Assembly (NCBI GenBank): GCA_017849575.1
Contig: JAFIGV010000007.1
Coordinates: 124,001 to 188,000 of the forward strand
From: Flavipsychrobacter sp.
Lineage (GTDB): Bacteria; Bacteroidota; Bacteroidia; Chitinophagales; Chitinophagaceae
Direction: 5' to 3'
DNA length: 64,000 nt
The translations under genes and the position numbers were made by a program. Below, one piece after another: positions 8,468 through 18,003 of this stretch. Within the stretch, counting starts at the first letter, position 1. Every line of letters starts with the position of its first letter. Below the pieces are notes generated by a model. The model saw only the letters and a list, made by a program, of their open reading frames with translations. It did no database searches and was not told where the DNA came from.

Positions 8468-10696
8468 ATGGATGCAGGTACTATTACCTCGAAATCGAAA
8501 CTGAACTTAAAAAAATCATTACAGGAGCATTTTGGGTTTGAGTCGTTCAAAGGCGACCAGGAAAAAATCATCAAGAGCATTCTATCCGGCAAAGACACTT
8601 TTGTGATCATGCCTACAGGCGGGGGCAAGTCGCTCTGCTACCAGTTGCCGGCTTTGCTTAGCGAGGGCGTGGCGCTGATCGTTTCTCCGCTGATTGCTTT
8701 GATGAAGAATCAGGTGGACCTGATACGCAGCTACAGCGACAAAGAGCATGTGGCGCACTTCCTAAACTCTACACTGAGCAAAGCCCAGCAAAAAAAGGTA
8801 AAGACAGACCTGGTTAACGGCGATACGAAGATGCTGTATGTGGCACCCGAAACGCTTACCAAACAGGAGAACATTGACTTTTTTGCCGATATCAATATCT
8901 CATTTATAGCGGTGGACGAAGCGCACTGTATCTCTGAGTGGGGACACGATTTCCGCCCGGAATACCGCAAACTCCGCGATATGATTGACCAGATCAATCC
9001 GGAACTCCCCATCATTGCGCTTACTGCCACTGCCACGCCCAAAGTGCAGGACGACATCGTGAAAAACCTGGCTTTGCGTACCCCGCAGATTTATATTTCC
9101 TCCTTCAACCGCCCCAATCTATACTACGAGATTGTGCCTAAGGGGAAGAAAGAAACCGTGTTTAAACACATGGTGAAGTTTATCCACAGCATGAAGGGCA
9201 AGAGCGGGATCATCTACACGCTCAACCGAAAAACCACCGAGGAACTTGCCAGTACGCTGGTTGCCAACGGCATCTCGGCAGTAGCCTACCACGCCGGGCT
9301 GGAAGCTAATTTGCGCGCACAGCGACAAGATCAGTTTCTGATGGAAAAAGTGGACGTGATCGTGGCTACCATAGCCTTTGGTATGGGTATTGACAAGCCT
9401 GATGTACGTTTTGTGATCCATTGGAATATCCCTAAGTCGCTGGAAAACTACTATCAGGAAACCGGCAGAGCGGGGCGTGACGGATTGGAGGGCAAATGCA
9501 TGCTCTATTTTTCGAACAAAGACGTTCAGAAGCTGGAACATCTGATGCGCGACAAACCCCTCAGCGAACGCGAAATGGGCGCACAGCTCATTGCCGAGAC
9601 CGTAGCCTATGCCGAAAGCGGGGTATGTCGCAGGAAACTGCTGCTACACTATTTTGGCGAGACCCTGAAACAAGATAATTGCGGCAATTGCGACAACTGT
9701 CTGCACCCTAAAGAAAAACTGGAAGTACGCGATAGCTCGAAGATTGTACTGGATGCGGTCAATGAACTGGATGAGCGCTTCAACATAGACTATGTAGTGA
9801 ATGTGATTTTGGGCAAGCTCAATCCTCAAATCAAGACTTACCGTCACGACAAGCTCAAATCTTTTGGTGCGGGGCTCATTATGGAGATGGACGACAACTT
9901 CTGGAACTCGCTCATCAGGCAGATGATGCTGGAAGGCTTGCTGCGAAAAGATATTGAAGAATACGGACTACTGAAGATTACGGACAAGGGACATAAATTC
10001 CTGAAGAAGCCTTTCTCCATTATGGTGGCGCTGAACCACAACTATGAAGATGCTGATGGAGATGACGAAGAAGTGTCGGCCCATGGCGGAACAGCCACTG
10101 CAGCAGACCCCGTGCTTTTTGAACTGCTGATGGATTTGAGAAAACAAGTGGGAATAGAACGGAAGTTACCGCCTTTCGTCATCTTCCTCGAAAACTCCAT
10201 TACCGACATGGCGACCAACTATCCCACTACCATGGAAGAGTTGGAACGCATACAAGGCGTGAGCAAGGGGAAGGCCCTGAAATACGGAAGGAAATTCATT
10301 GATCTGATTGCCAAATACGTTGAAGAAAACGACATCACCAAACCGGATGATTTTGTGATGAAAAGTGTGGTGAACAAGAGCGGCATGAAGGTGTTCATCA
10401 TTCAGAATATTGACAAGAAAATACCGCTGGAAACCATCGCCAAAAACAAAGACCTTACCCTACCCGACCTGCTCAACGAGATGGAAACCATTGTAGCGAG
10501 CGGCACACGCCTGAACCTTGACTATTGCCTGGAGCAGGAGTTGGATGAAAATGAACAGGAAGATATTTTTGATTACTTCCGCAGCAGTCAGGACGACAAT
10601 CTGGAATATGCTTATGAAGAATTTAAAGACCGCGATGTGAGCATTGAACAATTACAGATGATGCGCATTAAATTTTTGAGCGAGTTTGGCAATTGA
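8468..10696 (+). CDS. recQ: ATP-dependent DNA helicase RecQ with C-terminal extension
   Basis: 742 residues, longer than E. coli RecQ (609). The order is: SF2 helicase core with Walker A TGGGKS (about residues 50-55), DEAH box (VDEAHCISEWGHDF) and motif VI QETGRAGRDG; the zinc site CRRKLLLHYFGE...CGNCDNC; the winged-helix RQC region; an HRDC-like segment containing LERIQGVSKGKALKYG; and about 120 further residues with a helix-turn-helix-like part and an acidic stretch. This tail matches the long RecQ form seen in Bacteroidota. RecQ unwinds DNA 3'-5' in recombinational repair. The ATG at 8468 lies 13 bases after a perfect 13-bp dyad, and a clear terminator follows. Confidence 0.95.
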   Translation: MDAGTITSKSKLNLKKSLQEHFGFESFKGDQEKIIKSILSGKDTFVIMPTGGGKSLCYQLPALLSEGVALIVSPLIALMKNQVDLIRSYSDKEHVAHFLNSTLSKAQQKKVKTDLVNGDTKMLYVAPETLTKQENIDFFADINISFIAVDEAHCISEWGHDFRPEYRKLRDMIDQINPELPIIALTATATPKVQDDIVKNLALRTPQIYISSFNRPNLYYEIVPKGKKETVFKHMVKFIHSMKGKSGIIYTLNRKTTEELASTLVANGISAVAYHAGLEANLRAQRQDQFLMEKVDVIVATIAFGMGIDKPDVRFVIHWNIPKSLENYYQETGRAGRDGLEGKCMLYFSNKDVQKLEHLMRDKPLSEREMGAQLIAETVAYAESGVCRRKLLLHYFGETLKQDNCGNCDNCLHPKEKLEVRDSSKIVLDAVNELDERFNIDYVVNVILGKLNPQIKTYRHDKLKSFGAGLIMEMDDNFWNSLIRQMMLEGLLRKDIEEYGLLKITDKGHKFLKKPFSIMVALNHNYEDADGDDEEVSAHGGTATAADPVLFELLMDLRKQVGIERKLPPFVIFLENSITDMATNYPTTMEELERIQGVSKGKALKYGRKFIDLIAKYVEENDITKPDDFVMKSVVNKSGMKVFIIQNIDKKIPLETIAKNKDLTLPDLLNEMETIVASGTRLNLDYCLEQELDENEQEDIFDYFRSSQDDNLEYAYEEFKDRDVSIEQLQMMRIKFLSEFGN

Positions 10697-10724
10697 TTGT
10701 ACCGCAAAAAACTTTCAATTTTTT

Positions 10725-10754
10725 AAAAGACCGCTGCAAAGTGGTCTTTTTGCT
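10725..10754 (+). terminator. Terminator of recQ
   Basis: The stem AAAAGACCGC pairs with GTGGTCTTTT (10725-10734 with 10741-10750, with one mismatched or wobble position) around TGCAAA and is followed by more T residues. It lies 28 bp after the recQ stop. Confidence 0.8.
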
Positions 10755-10893
10755 TTTAATTGCTTTATGCAGCGAGTGCCCCATTTCCGCCTGGCAATAT
10801 TTGCCTTGCCCTGATTGAAACAAGGTCGTGCACATCCTCTTTGTTTCAAACAACTTAGTGATTATCTTGCCTTTAGATTTAAAGCCATATCAA

Positions 10894-11684
10894 ATGTTTT
10901 ACCCTATCCTTTCAGTGTTGCTTTTTAGCTCGCTTCCTTTTTTCAGTACTGCAAAAACGAGCACTCCCGTTAAAGCTGATTATAAAAACCTGATGACCGC
11001 CGGCGCAGGCGTAGGGAGTGGATTTGGATTATTGGGCTACGACCTTGGGCTGCGCTATGAGCATTTCGACAGAAAATCTTCCCATATATTTCCTATACAG
11101 CAAACCTGCGCAGAATAGAGTGTGGCGATGTGGGTAGGTGGAAAGAAAATAGCTGGAGAACGAAAACGATAACCTATTACATTGCTCCCGGTGCACGGGT
11201 ACACCTTATCAATAAAAAAGCTATGGTTGATTTCAGTTTTGGTATCAACCTGCCTTTAGGAAGCATGAAGCGCCGGGATGTTTATCAGGGTTATGGAAAC
11301 AATCCCACCCACACAGGCGATTCAACCACAGCATTTTTCGGCGCGGTTGTCGCTGAGCTTAATTTGAATATAATTCATCATGGAGGATTTACTTTCGGGA
11401 TAAACAGTTCGTACGGAAACGTCTATAGCAAACCTTCCACGAAACTTTCAAAGCCCAGCGATGGCTTTTTTTATGTTTTCCCTGCAATTGGGCTATCGTT
11501 GGTGAATTACACCTTCTTGCGGAAATGTCTGATTGACACGGTCAAGCTTTTCGTCAATTTTCTGAAGCAACTTGATTTGGAGCCATTCAAAATACAGATG
11601 TGGATGTTCGGTAGCATGGTATCCGGTCTCGCGATAAAAAAGGTGCTTATCGAAGTCCTGCACTTTAAGTTCCATTGTTCTTGA
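10894..11684 (+). pseudogene. Frameshifted outer-membrane beta-barrel-like protein gene
   Basis: Two reading frames together read as one small exported barrel protein. The first runs from the ATG at 10894 (signal peptide MFYPILSVLLFSSLPFFSTA, then a glycine-rich start) and stops at 11118. The second is open from 11061 to 11684 (APGARVHLI, MVDFSFGINLPLG, FGINSSYGNV). Adding one A to the run at 11073-11076 joins them as DRKIFPYISYTANLRR without a break. Alternating hydrophobic and polar strands and many Gly, Tyr and Phe suggest an outer-membrane barrel; no family is recognised. The barrel may really end near 11516 (GLSLVNYTF), because the remaining residues do not look barrel-like and overlap an opposite-strand ORF. 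It could be a true pseudogene or a base-calling error. Confidence 0.55.
11493..11675 (-). CDS. Possible small hypothetical protein, antisense to the broken barrel gene
   Basis: 60 residues from the ATG at 11675, highly charged and probably helical (HLYFEWLQIKLLQKIDEKLD). Its composition looks more protein-like than the same DNA read on the plus strand, so it may be a real small gene that overlaps, or has replaced, the 3' end of the barrel gene. GATATTTG, close to the -7 consensus, lies about 50 bp upstream. No family was recognised, and it may be spurious. Confidence 0.35.
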   Translation of the reverse strand: MELKVQDFDKHLFYRETGYHATEHPHLYFEWLQIKLLQKIDEKLDRVNQTFPQEGVIHQR

Positions 11685-11793
11685 TTTGGTTTGAAATAAC
11701 ATTATTGCTGGTTAGTCTATCAAATATCTGACAGCAAAAAACAGTTGCAGATGATGAAAATCAGCGGGGCTTAGTGATTAATATTTTTAATTT

Positions 11794-13308
11794 CTACTGT
11801 TTTGCGTTGATCTTACCCAGCAGATAGTCCAGTCCCGTCAAGACACCACAGGTTGCCACGGCGGTAATACTCACACCCAGCACACCGTGTAGATTTACAT
11901 TTTGTCCCGTGAGCAATAGATTAGGAATCTTTGTGCGGATAGCAATAGCGGTCTCTGCCGGCTTATTGACATCCTTAAGAATGCCATAAAGTGAACCTTG
12001 TGGCGCGCCGATATAGTCGCGGTAGGTAAGCGGGGTTGCTGCACTTTCGGCTACTATATTGCCGCGTAAATCGGTAACACGCTTCATCACCTCTTCCAGC
12101 AATAGCGCTGATTTTTGTTGTTTGAAAGCAGCATAATCATTTCCTCTTTCCTGTTCAGCAGCAGAATGATTGGTAGTATCACTCCATGCCCGCACTTCCG
12201 CAAAAGGCATATAGCTGAGTATAGAAAGACTTTCGGCATAGCCCGGATGATGTTTGTCTTCCGTAAAATAAAGCGCATACTGCTGAGGACTGCCGGAAGG
12301 ATTCGCCACGTCTGTGTTTTCCCACACATCATCATTTCGATGCCAGTAAAGATTGTAAGGACGATGCAATACACTGCCCGGCTTCAGCACGAGATTCAAC
12401 ATAAAGGCTGAAGTAGTTTGCTCGAGTGCTTCTATTCTTTTTCGAAATGCCGGACGAATGACGCGGCTTTCCAGCAGAGATAAAACCTGCTGCGGATGAA
12501 TGTTGGCAATAAACTGCTTTCCATAAAACCGTTCGCCATCCTTCGTCTCCGCATAGTTCAGCAAACCGTTTTCCTCAACAAGTCTTGTCACCTCGGCGTG
12601 CCGGTACACGTCACCACCAAACTGTTGCAGTTGCTTCCACAGCAGCTTACCGATCTGCGAACTACCGGGCACCACTTTGTGTGCGCTGTGGATATAGCTT
12701 TCCAACACCAATGCATGCAGGTAAAACGGAGACTTCCCCGCTGCGCCTGCATACAGCAGATTATTGCCCGTCCATACGTTTCGCAGCCGCTTGTTTTGAG
12801 TAATTTTTTCGAGCGTGGCAGTCAGTTCCCAGCCAGAAACCCTTGCTTTTTCTGATGCATCGCCATGGCGCAAACGATAGAGTGGAAAATGATCGCCAAC
12901 TGTTTGGATGGTTTTTATATAGTCGCTTAGTGCATCACGTTCCGCCGGAAAATATTGTTCGAGTTGAGCAACAAAATTGTTGAAGCCTACCGCCTGAGGA
13001 TATGATATTTGCTCGTCGCCAAAAGCTATACGGTCGAAACCGTCCGCATCAAAGGCTTTTAACTCGAGCTGATCCATGATACCGGCGTAACGAAAAATTT
13101 TATTGAGCGTATGGCCTTCTCCTAATCCACCGATATAATGAACGCAACTATCGAAAACTGTCTTATGCAGCGAAAATGTTTGCAGGCAGCCGCCTATCTG
13201 TTTATTCTTTTCCAGCACGCACACTTTCATGCCTTCGCGCGCCAGCATCACCGCACTGAGGAGACCAGCCAGTCCACTGCCTATTATGACTACATCATAT
13301 TGTTGCAA
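11794..13308 (-). CDS. FAD-dependent phytoene desaturase/retinol saturase-like oxidoreductase
   Basis: 504 residues. The N-terminus has the FAD dinucleotide-binding motif IIGSGLAGLLSA followed by LEKNKQIGGCLQTF. The C-terminus has the second FAD contact LLLTGQNVNLHGVLGVSITA. The layout is that of the CrtI/RetSat superfamily (carotenoid desaturases, all-trans-retinol 13,14-reductases). The substrate cannot be assigned: no carotenoid genes sit beside it, and retinol-saturase-like members act on varied polyenes and lipids. It is downstream of glmM on the same strand but separated from it by a strong terminator, so it probably has its own promoter. Confidence 0.85.
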   Translation of the reverse strand: MQQYDVVIIGSGLAGLLSAVMLAREGMKVCVLEKNKQIGGCLQTFSLHKTVFDSCVHYIGGLGEGHTLNKIFRYAGIMDQLELKAFDADGFDRIAFGDEQISYPQAVGFNNFVAQLEQYFPAERDALSDYIKTIQTVGDHFPLYRLRHGDASEKARVSGWELTATLEKITQNKRLRNVWTGNNLLYAGAAGKSPFYLHALVLESYIHSAHKVVPGSSQIGKLLWKQLQQFGGDVYRHAEVTRLVEENGLLNYAETKDGERFYGKQFIANIHPQQVLSLLESRVIRPAFRKRIEALEQTTSAFMLNLVLKPGSVLHRPYNLYWHRNDDVWENTDVANPSGSPQQYALYFTEDKHHPGYAESLSILSYMPFAEVRAWSDTTNHSAAEQERGNDYAAFKQQKSALLLEEVMKRVTDLRGNIVAESAATPLTYRDYIGAPQGSLYGILKDVNKPAETAIAIRTKIPNLLLTGQNVNLHGVLGVSITAVATCGVLTGLDYLLGKINAKQ

Positions 13309-13334
13309 ACGTTTCAGTTTTGTAACAAAGAAAA

Positions 13335-13375
13335 AAAACGGTCGCGAAGATGCCTATTTTCTTTGCGACCGTTTT
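13335..13375 (-). terminator. Terminator of the glmM-type mutase gene
   Basis: A perfect 11-bp stem (AAAACGGTCGC at 13335-13345 with 13365-13375) is followed on the minus strand by a run of T (plus-strand A run at 13331-13338). It lies 20 bp after the mutase stop. Confidence 0.8.
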
Positions 13376-13394
13376 GCTATGAATTTCTGATTTT

Positions 13395-14789
13395 CTATTC
13401 CACGCCAGCCATCATCATCTCTTTGATGTCTTCCATAATGCGCTTGGCAATGTTGTTGGCAGTAGTTTCGCTGGTGCTTTCGGAGTAGATGCGAATGATG
13501 GGTTCTGTATTGGAGCTGCGCAAATGCACCCAATCCTTATCGAACTCTATTTTCAAACCATCTTCGGTATTGATGGGCTGCTTTTTGTACTTCTTCTTTA
13601 TTTTTTCAAAAATCTGCTTCAGGTTTACTTCCTCGCCCAGTTCTATTTTGTTTTTCGAAATAAAGTAGTCGGGATAGGTACCGCGCAGGTTTTTCATGGT
13701 CTTACCTGTTTTGGCAAGATGGGTTAAAAACAAAGCAATACCGATCAGCGCATCGCGGCCATAGTGCAATTCGGGCACGATAATGCCTCCGTTGCCTTCA
13801 CCACCGATCACGGCATCTGTCTCCTTCATTTTTTTCACCACGTTGACTTCCCCTACCGCACTCGGTGTATAGGTGCCCCCATGTTTTTCGGTAATGTCGC
13901 GCAGGGCTCTTGTGGAAGAAAGGTTAGAAACCGTATTTCCCTTTTTATTTTGCAATACATAATCGGCTACGGCTACCAGGGTATATTCTTCACCAAAAAG
14001 GCTGCCATCTTCGCACACAAAACAAAGACGGTCCACATCCGGATCTACTGCAATTCCGAGATGTGCATTCTGCTTTTCCACCACCTGGCAGAGTTCGCGA
14101 AGATTTTCCGGAAGTGGTTCAGGATTGTGAGCAAATTTGCCCGTCACCTCTTCGTTGATCACCAATACTTCATCTACGCCCAGCGCTTCGAGCAGCGGCG
14201 GAACGGCCAATGCGCCGGTAGAATTAATAGCATCCAAAACCACCTTATACTTCCTGGCCTTTATCGCGGCAACATCTACCAGCGGGTGTTTCAGAATTTC
14301 GTCAATATGCTTTTGGATATAATCTTCGCGGGTTGTCAATGAACCAAGTTTGTTGACCTCTGCAAACAAGCTTTCACCTTTTTCGGCGTTATCGAGTATC
14401 CACTGACCGTCTTCTGCGCTCAGGAACTCTCCTTCATGATTCAGCAACTTCAGCGCGTTCCACTCTTTAGGGTTATGACTGGCGGTGAGTATGATACCAC
14501 CTGCAGCCTGCTCCGCTTTAACAGCTATTTCTACGGTAGGCGTTGTGCTCAGCCCCAGGTCAAGTACATTAAAGCCAAGCCCCTGCAAAGTAGCGACCAC
14601 CAGGTTGCGCACCATCTCTCCGGAAATTCTTCCATCTCTGCCCACAACAATCAATCGCTCGTCCGTCTTCCGGGCTACCCAGGCTCCGTAAGCGGTGGTA
14701 AACTTTACAACGTCAATAGGTGTTAATGATGTTCCGGGCTTTCCTCCGATCGTGCCTCTGATGCCGGAAATAGATTTGATAAGTGCCAT
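13395..14789 (-). CDS. glmM: Phosphoglucosamine mutase (phosphohexomutase family)
   Basis: 464 residues. It has the phosphoserine loop TASHNPKEWNALKLL, the metal-binding loop DPDVDRL, the sugar-specificity loop GGEGNGG and the C-terminal phosphate-binding segment RSSNTEPIIRIY. GEGNGG and the overall length fit the GlmM/PMM branch, so conversion of glucosamine-6-P to glucosamine-1-P for peptidoglycan and LPS is the most likely role; phosphomannomutase activity is the alternative. The start is placed at the ATG at 14789 (MALIKSISGIRG), since the in-frame upstream candidate at 14798 is only a TTG. It is divergent from the M16 protease gene. Confidence 0.85.
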   Translation of the reverse strand: MALIKSISGIRGTIGGKPGTSLTPIDVVKFTTAYGAWVARKTDERLIVVGRDGRISGEMVRNLVVATLQGLGFNVLDLGLSTTPTVEIAVKAEQAAGGIILTASHNPKEWNALKLLNHEGEFLSAEDGQWILDNAEKGESLFAEVNKLGSLTTREDYIQKHIDEILKHPLVDVAAIKARKYKVVLDAINSTGALAVPPLLEALGVDEVLVINEEVTGKFAHNPEPLPENLRELCQVVEKQNAHLGIAVDPDVDRLCFVCEDGSLFGEEYTLVAVADYVLQNKKGNTVSNLSSTRALRDITEKHGGTYTPSAVGEVNVVKKMKETDAVIGGEGNGGIIVPELHYGRDALIGIALFLTHLAKTGKTMKNLRGTYPDYFISKNKIELGEEVNLKQIFEKIKKKYKKQPINTEDGLKIEFDKDWVHLRSSNTEPIIRIYSESTSETTANNIAKRIMEDIKEMMMAGVE

Positions 14790-15006
14790 GTGCCTCAACT
14801 AAGATATTTACTGACGCGAAGATAAGCGGAAACCTTGCTGCTGAGATATTTTGTTTTTTACAGAAAACGAGTGGCCTAAGACCGGTAGAAAAGCGCTTAT
14901 TACATATGCCCTTGGCTTCCATGGAAAAGTTTTAAGAAAATTCACGGGCAGCGGAGTACAGATATACTGGTGTATTTATTTAAATTGCCGCAAATAACAT
15001 TCATCT

Positions 15007-17859
15007 ATGTTTTCTTTTTCTCATTCTCGACTGCGCAAGTTGGTGCTGGGCGTCGCATGGGTCGCCATTTCGCCAGCTATAACCCTTGCACAAGATCTAA
15101 ACTCTCCGCTGCCCAAAGATCCGAAAGTGATCAAAGGCAAGTTGTCTAACGGGCTTACTTATTACATCCGTCCGAACGCTAAACCCGAAAAGAAGGTAGA
15201 GCTGCGCCTTGCGGTAAACACGGGTTCCATTCTTGAAGCCGATGATCAGCAAGGTCTCGCGCACTTTATGGAACATATGAACTTCAACGGCACAAAGAAC
15301 TTCCAGAAAAACGACCTGGTAAGCTACCTGCAATCCATAGGCGTGCAGTTTGGTGCCGACCTCAATGCCTATACCAGCTTTGATGAAACGGTATATATTC
15401 TGCCTATTCCTACAGATAAAGCCGGGAACCTTGACAAAGGCTTTCAGATCATTGAAGACTGGGCGCATAATGCCCTGCTCACCAACAAAGACATAGATGA
15501 TGAGCGTGGCGTGGTACTTGAAGAGAGCCGTATGGGCAAAGGTGCCGACGATAGAATGATGCAGAAGTACTTGCCCAGCCTGATGGTGGGATCGAAATAT
15601 GCGAGCCGCCTGCCCATTGGTAAAGACGAAATCCTGAAGTCGTTTAAATACGATGCTATACGCCGATATTATACAGACTGGTACAGACCTAATCTTCAGG
15701 CAGTAGCCATAGTGGGAGATATCGACTCGGCTACGGCAATGATGTATATCAACAAGCATTTTGCTGCATTGAAAAACAACCCGAAGGCACCGGAACGCAA
15801 GACCTTTGACGTACCCGCACGCACGAAGCCTGAGGCTATGGTGCTGACCGATAAGGAAGCGACCAACTATCAGTTACAGCTTTTCTTCCCCCCTGTAAAA
15901 TCGGCTCCGCAAACTACGCTTGGAGACTACAAGCATTCTATAGAAAGGCAGTTGGTTACGATGATGATCAACCGCAGGCTTGCCGACCTGGCCAAGAGCG
16001 CCAATCCTCCTTTCCCATTTGCCGGCGTAAGCTATGGCGAAGAATGGGTACGGGGTTATGAAAATTTTTCTGTGTTCGCATTGTTTGGTGCCGAGGGCCC
16101 GCAAAAGGCTTTGAGCGCAGTAACTGCTGAGCTGGCACGTGCAAAGCAATATGGCTTCAACGCATCCGAGCTCGATCTTGCGAAAAAGAACCTGATGTCG
16201 CGCATAGAAAAAGCTTACAACGAGCGTAACACTACCGAAAGCGGTGACTATGTAATGGAGTATGTAAGAAACTTCCTCAATGCAGAGCCCATCCCCGGCA
16301 TCGAAAACGAATATGAATACCACAAAAAACTATTGCCCGGCATACAGTTGAGCGACCTTAACGAACTGCCTAAAAAATGGATGGCCAATCCGAACACGTT
16401 TACGCTGGTAACCGGGCCTGAAAATGGTGACACAAAACTGCCCGACAATGCAACCATGCTGGCAATGACGCAGAAAGGCTTCCAACAGCAGGTACAGCCG
16501 CTGGAAGAGAAAAAGGTAGCTTCTACGCTCATAGCAAAAGCACCGGTAGCAGGCAAGGTGGTATCGCAGCAGGAAGATAAAGATCTGGGAACTACAACCT
16601 ACACGTTGAGCAATGGTGTGAAGATCACCCTGAAGACCACCGACTTCAAAAGCGACGAAATACTCATGAGCGCGGTGAAAAAAGGTGGTACCAACAACTA
16701 CGGCGTAGAAGACAAAAGCAATGCAAAATATGCGGTGCAAGTGGCCAATGCAATGGGCTTTGGCGAGTTTACGCCGAGCGATCTTGAGAAGGCTACCGCC
16801 GGCAAACCGGTTAGGGTACGCATGGGTATGGATAACATACAGGACAACATAGAAGGATCGAGCAACGTAAAGGATTTTGAAACCATGCTGCAGTTGCTGC
16901 ATCTCCACCTTACAGCACCGAGAACGGACGAAGCGCTGTTCAAAGCCTACGTTGATAAACAAAAAACACAGATCCAGTTCCTTACACAGAACCCGCAGAT
17001 CAAGTTTTTCGACACTTCAATCACCACCCTGTACAAAAATAATCCGCTGGCACCTGTTCCTTTTCCCAAGGCTCAGGATTTTGAAGAGCTGAAGATGCAG
17101 CGTGCGCTGGACATCTATAAGAACGAATACGCCAACGCCGATGGCTACCATTTCTTCTTCGTAGGAAATATTGATCCGAAAACGGCTTTGCCGCTTATCG
17201 AAACTTACATCGGTAGCATACCTTCCAACAACAAAGCACCTGAGTTCAGAGACAATGGTGTTCGTCCCGTTCCTGGTTCGCTCAATGTGAAAAAAGGAAA
17301 GGAAAAACAGTCTTTCATTTTTGCTTTATACAATGGTGAAACTCCTTATAGCGAAGAGTTCAAAATGCACGCCGAAGCCGTTGCCGAAGTGCTCAACATC
17401 AAAGTGATCGAAGAACTGCGCGAAAAACTCGGCTCTATTTATTCCGGCGGATACTTTGCCCGTGTTACTAAATATCCTTATGCACACTACAGTGTAGGAA
17501 TGCAGTTGCCCTGTGGTCCTGAGAATGTAGATAAACTGCTGGCTGCTGCAAACGAGGAGATCAAGGCACTGAAAGAAAAAGGTCCTGATCAGAAAGATGT
17601 GGACAAGGTAAAAAACCAGTGGAAAGAAGCACACCGCACGGAAGTGAAGGAAAATAAGTATTGGACGAATGCTCTGGCAGAAGTTCTCTTCTGGGGGACA
17701 GACAAGAACACGGTTCTTCAGTATGATGAGCAGGTGGATAAGCTAACTCCTGGCGATATACAGAAAGCTGCTAACAAAATGTTTACCGGTAAAAACGGCT
17801 TCGTGTCCGTGCTCTATCCGGAAGACTACAGCACCGACAAACCAAGAAGTTCCAACTAA
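15007..17859 (+). CDS. M16 family zinc metallopeptidase
   Basis: 950 residues with an N-terminal signal peptide (cleavage near residue 29, ITLAQD). The first M16 domain has the inverted zinc motif HFMEH (H86, E89, H90) and the downstream glutamate segment GVVLEESRMGKG. The second half is the inactive partner domain (EELREKLGSIYSGGYF). This two-domain exported form resembles the PqqL/zinc-protease family of Bacteroidota, expected to degrade peptides in the periplasm or at the outer membrane. It is transcribed alone and is followed by a strong terminator. Confidence 0.92.
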   Translation: MFSFSHSRLRKLVLGVAWVAISPAITLAQDLNSPLPKDPKVIKGKLSNGLTYYIRPNAKPEKKVELRLAVNTGSILEADDQQGLAHFMEHMNFNGTKNFQKNDLVSYLQSIGVQFGADLNAYTSFDETVYILPIPTDKAGNLDKGFQIIEDWAHNALLTNKDIDDERGVVLEESRMGKGADDRMMQKYLPSLMVGSKYASRLPIGKDEILKSFKYDAIRRYYTDWYRPNLQAVAIVGDIDSATAMMYINKHFAALKNNPKAPERKTFDVPARTKPEAMVLTDKEATNYQLQLFFPPVKSAPQTTLGDYKHSIERQLVTMMINRRLADLAKSANPPFPFAGVSYGEEWVRGYENFSVFALFGAEGPQKALSAVTAELARAKQYGFNASELDLAKKNLMSRIEKAYNERNTTESGDYVMEYVRNFLNAEPIPGIENEYEYHKKLLPGIQLSDLNELPKKWMANPNTFTLVTGPENGDTKLPDNATMLAMTQKGFQQQVQPLEEKKVASTLIAKAPVAGKVVSQQEDKDLGTTTYTLSNGVKITLKTTDFKSDEILMSAVKKGGTNNYGVEDKSNAKYAVQVANAMGFGEFTPSDLEKATAGKPVRVRMGMDNIQDNIEGSSNVKDFETMLQLLHLHLTAPRTDEALFKAYVDKQKTQIQFLTQNPQIKFFDTSITTLYKNNPLAPVPFPKAQDFEELKMQRALDIYKNEYANADGYHFFFVGNIDPKTALPLIETYIGSIPSNNKAPEFRDNGVRPVPGSLNVKKGKEKQSFIFALYNGETPYSEEFKMHAEAVAEVLNIKVIEELREKLGSIYSGGYFARVTKYPYAHYSVGMQLPCGPENVDKLLAAANEEIKALKEKGPDQKDVDKVKNQWKEAHRTEVKENKYWTNALAEVLFWGTDKNTVLQYDEQVDKLTPGDIQKAANKMFTGKNGFVSVLYPEDYSTDKPRSSN

Positions 17860-17882
17860 TCTTATCATTTTTTACCATGACC

Positions 17883-17917
17883 GGAAGCCGTCCTCAGGGA
17901 TGGCTTTCGTTTTTTTT
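17883..17917 (+). terminator. Terminator of the M16 peptidase gene
   Basis: An 11-bp stem (GGAAGCCGTCC at 17883-17893 with 17898-17908, two G-T pairs) and a TCAG loop are followed by eight T residues. Confidence 0.85.
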
Positions 17918-18003
17918 AAAAGACCGGAAGAAACGTTACGGGCATCTGCCGGATAGGAGTAATTTCGTCAAAGGCATAATATTTTGACCAGCACAAACTT
18001 AAT

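Noticed and set aside
11073-11076. Programmed frameshift in the barrel gene
   Set aside because: A run of only four A without a typical slippery heptamer or a following structure; a one-base deletion or sequencing error is simpler.
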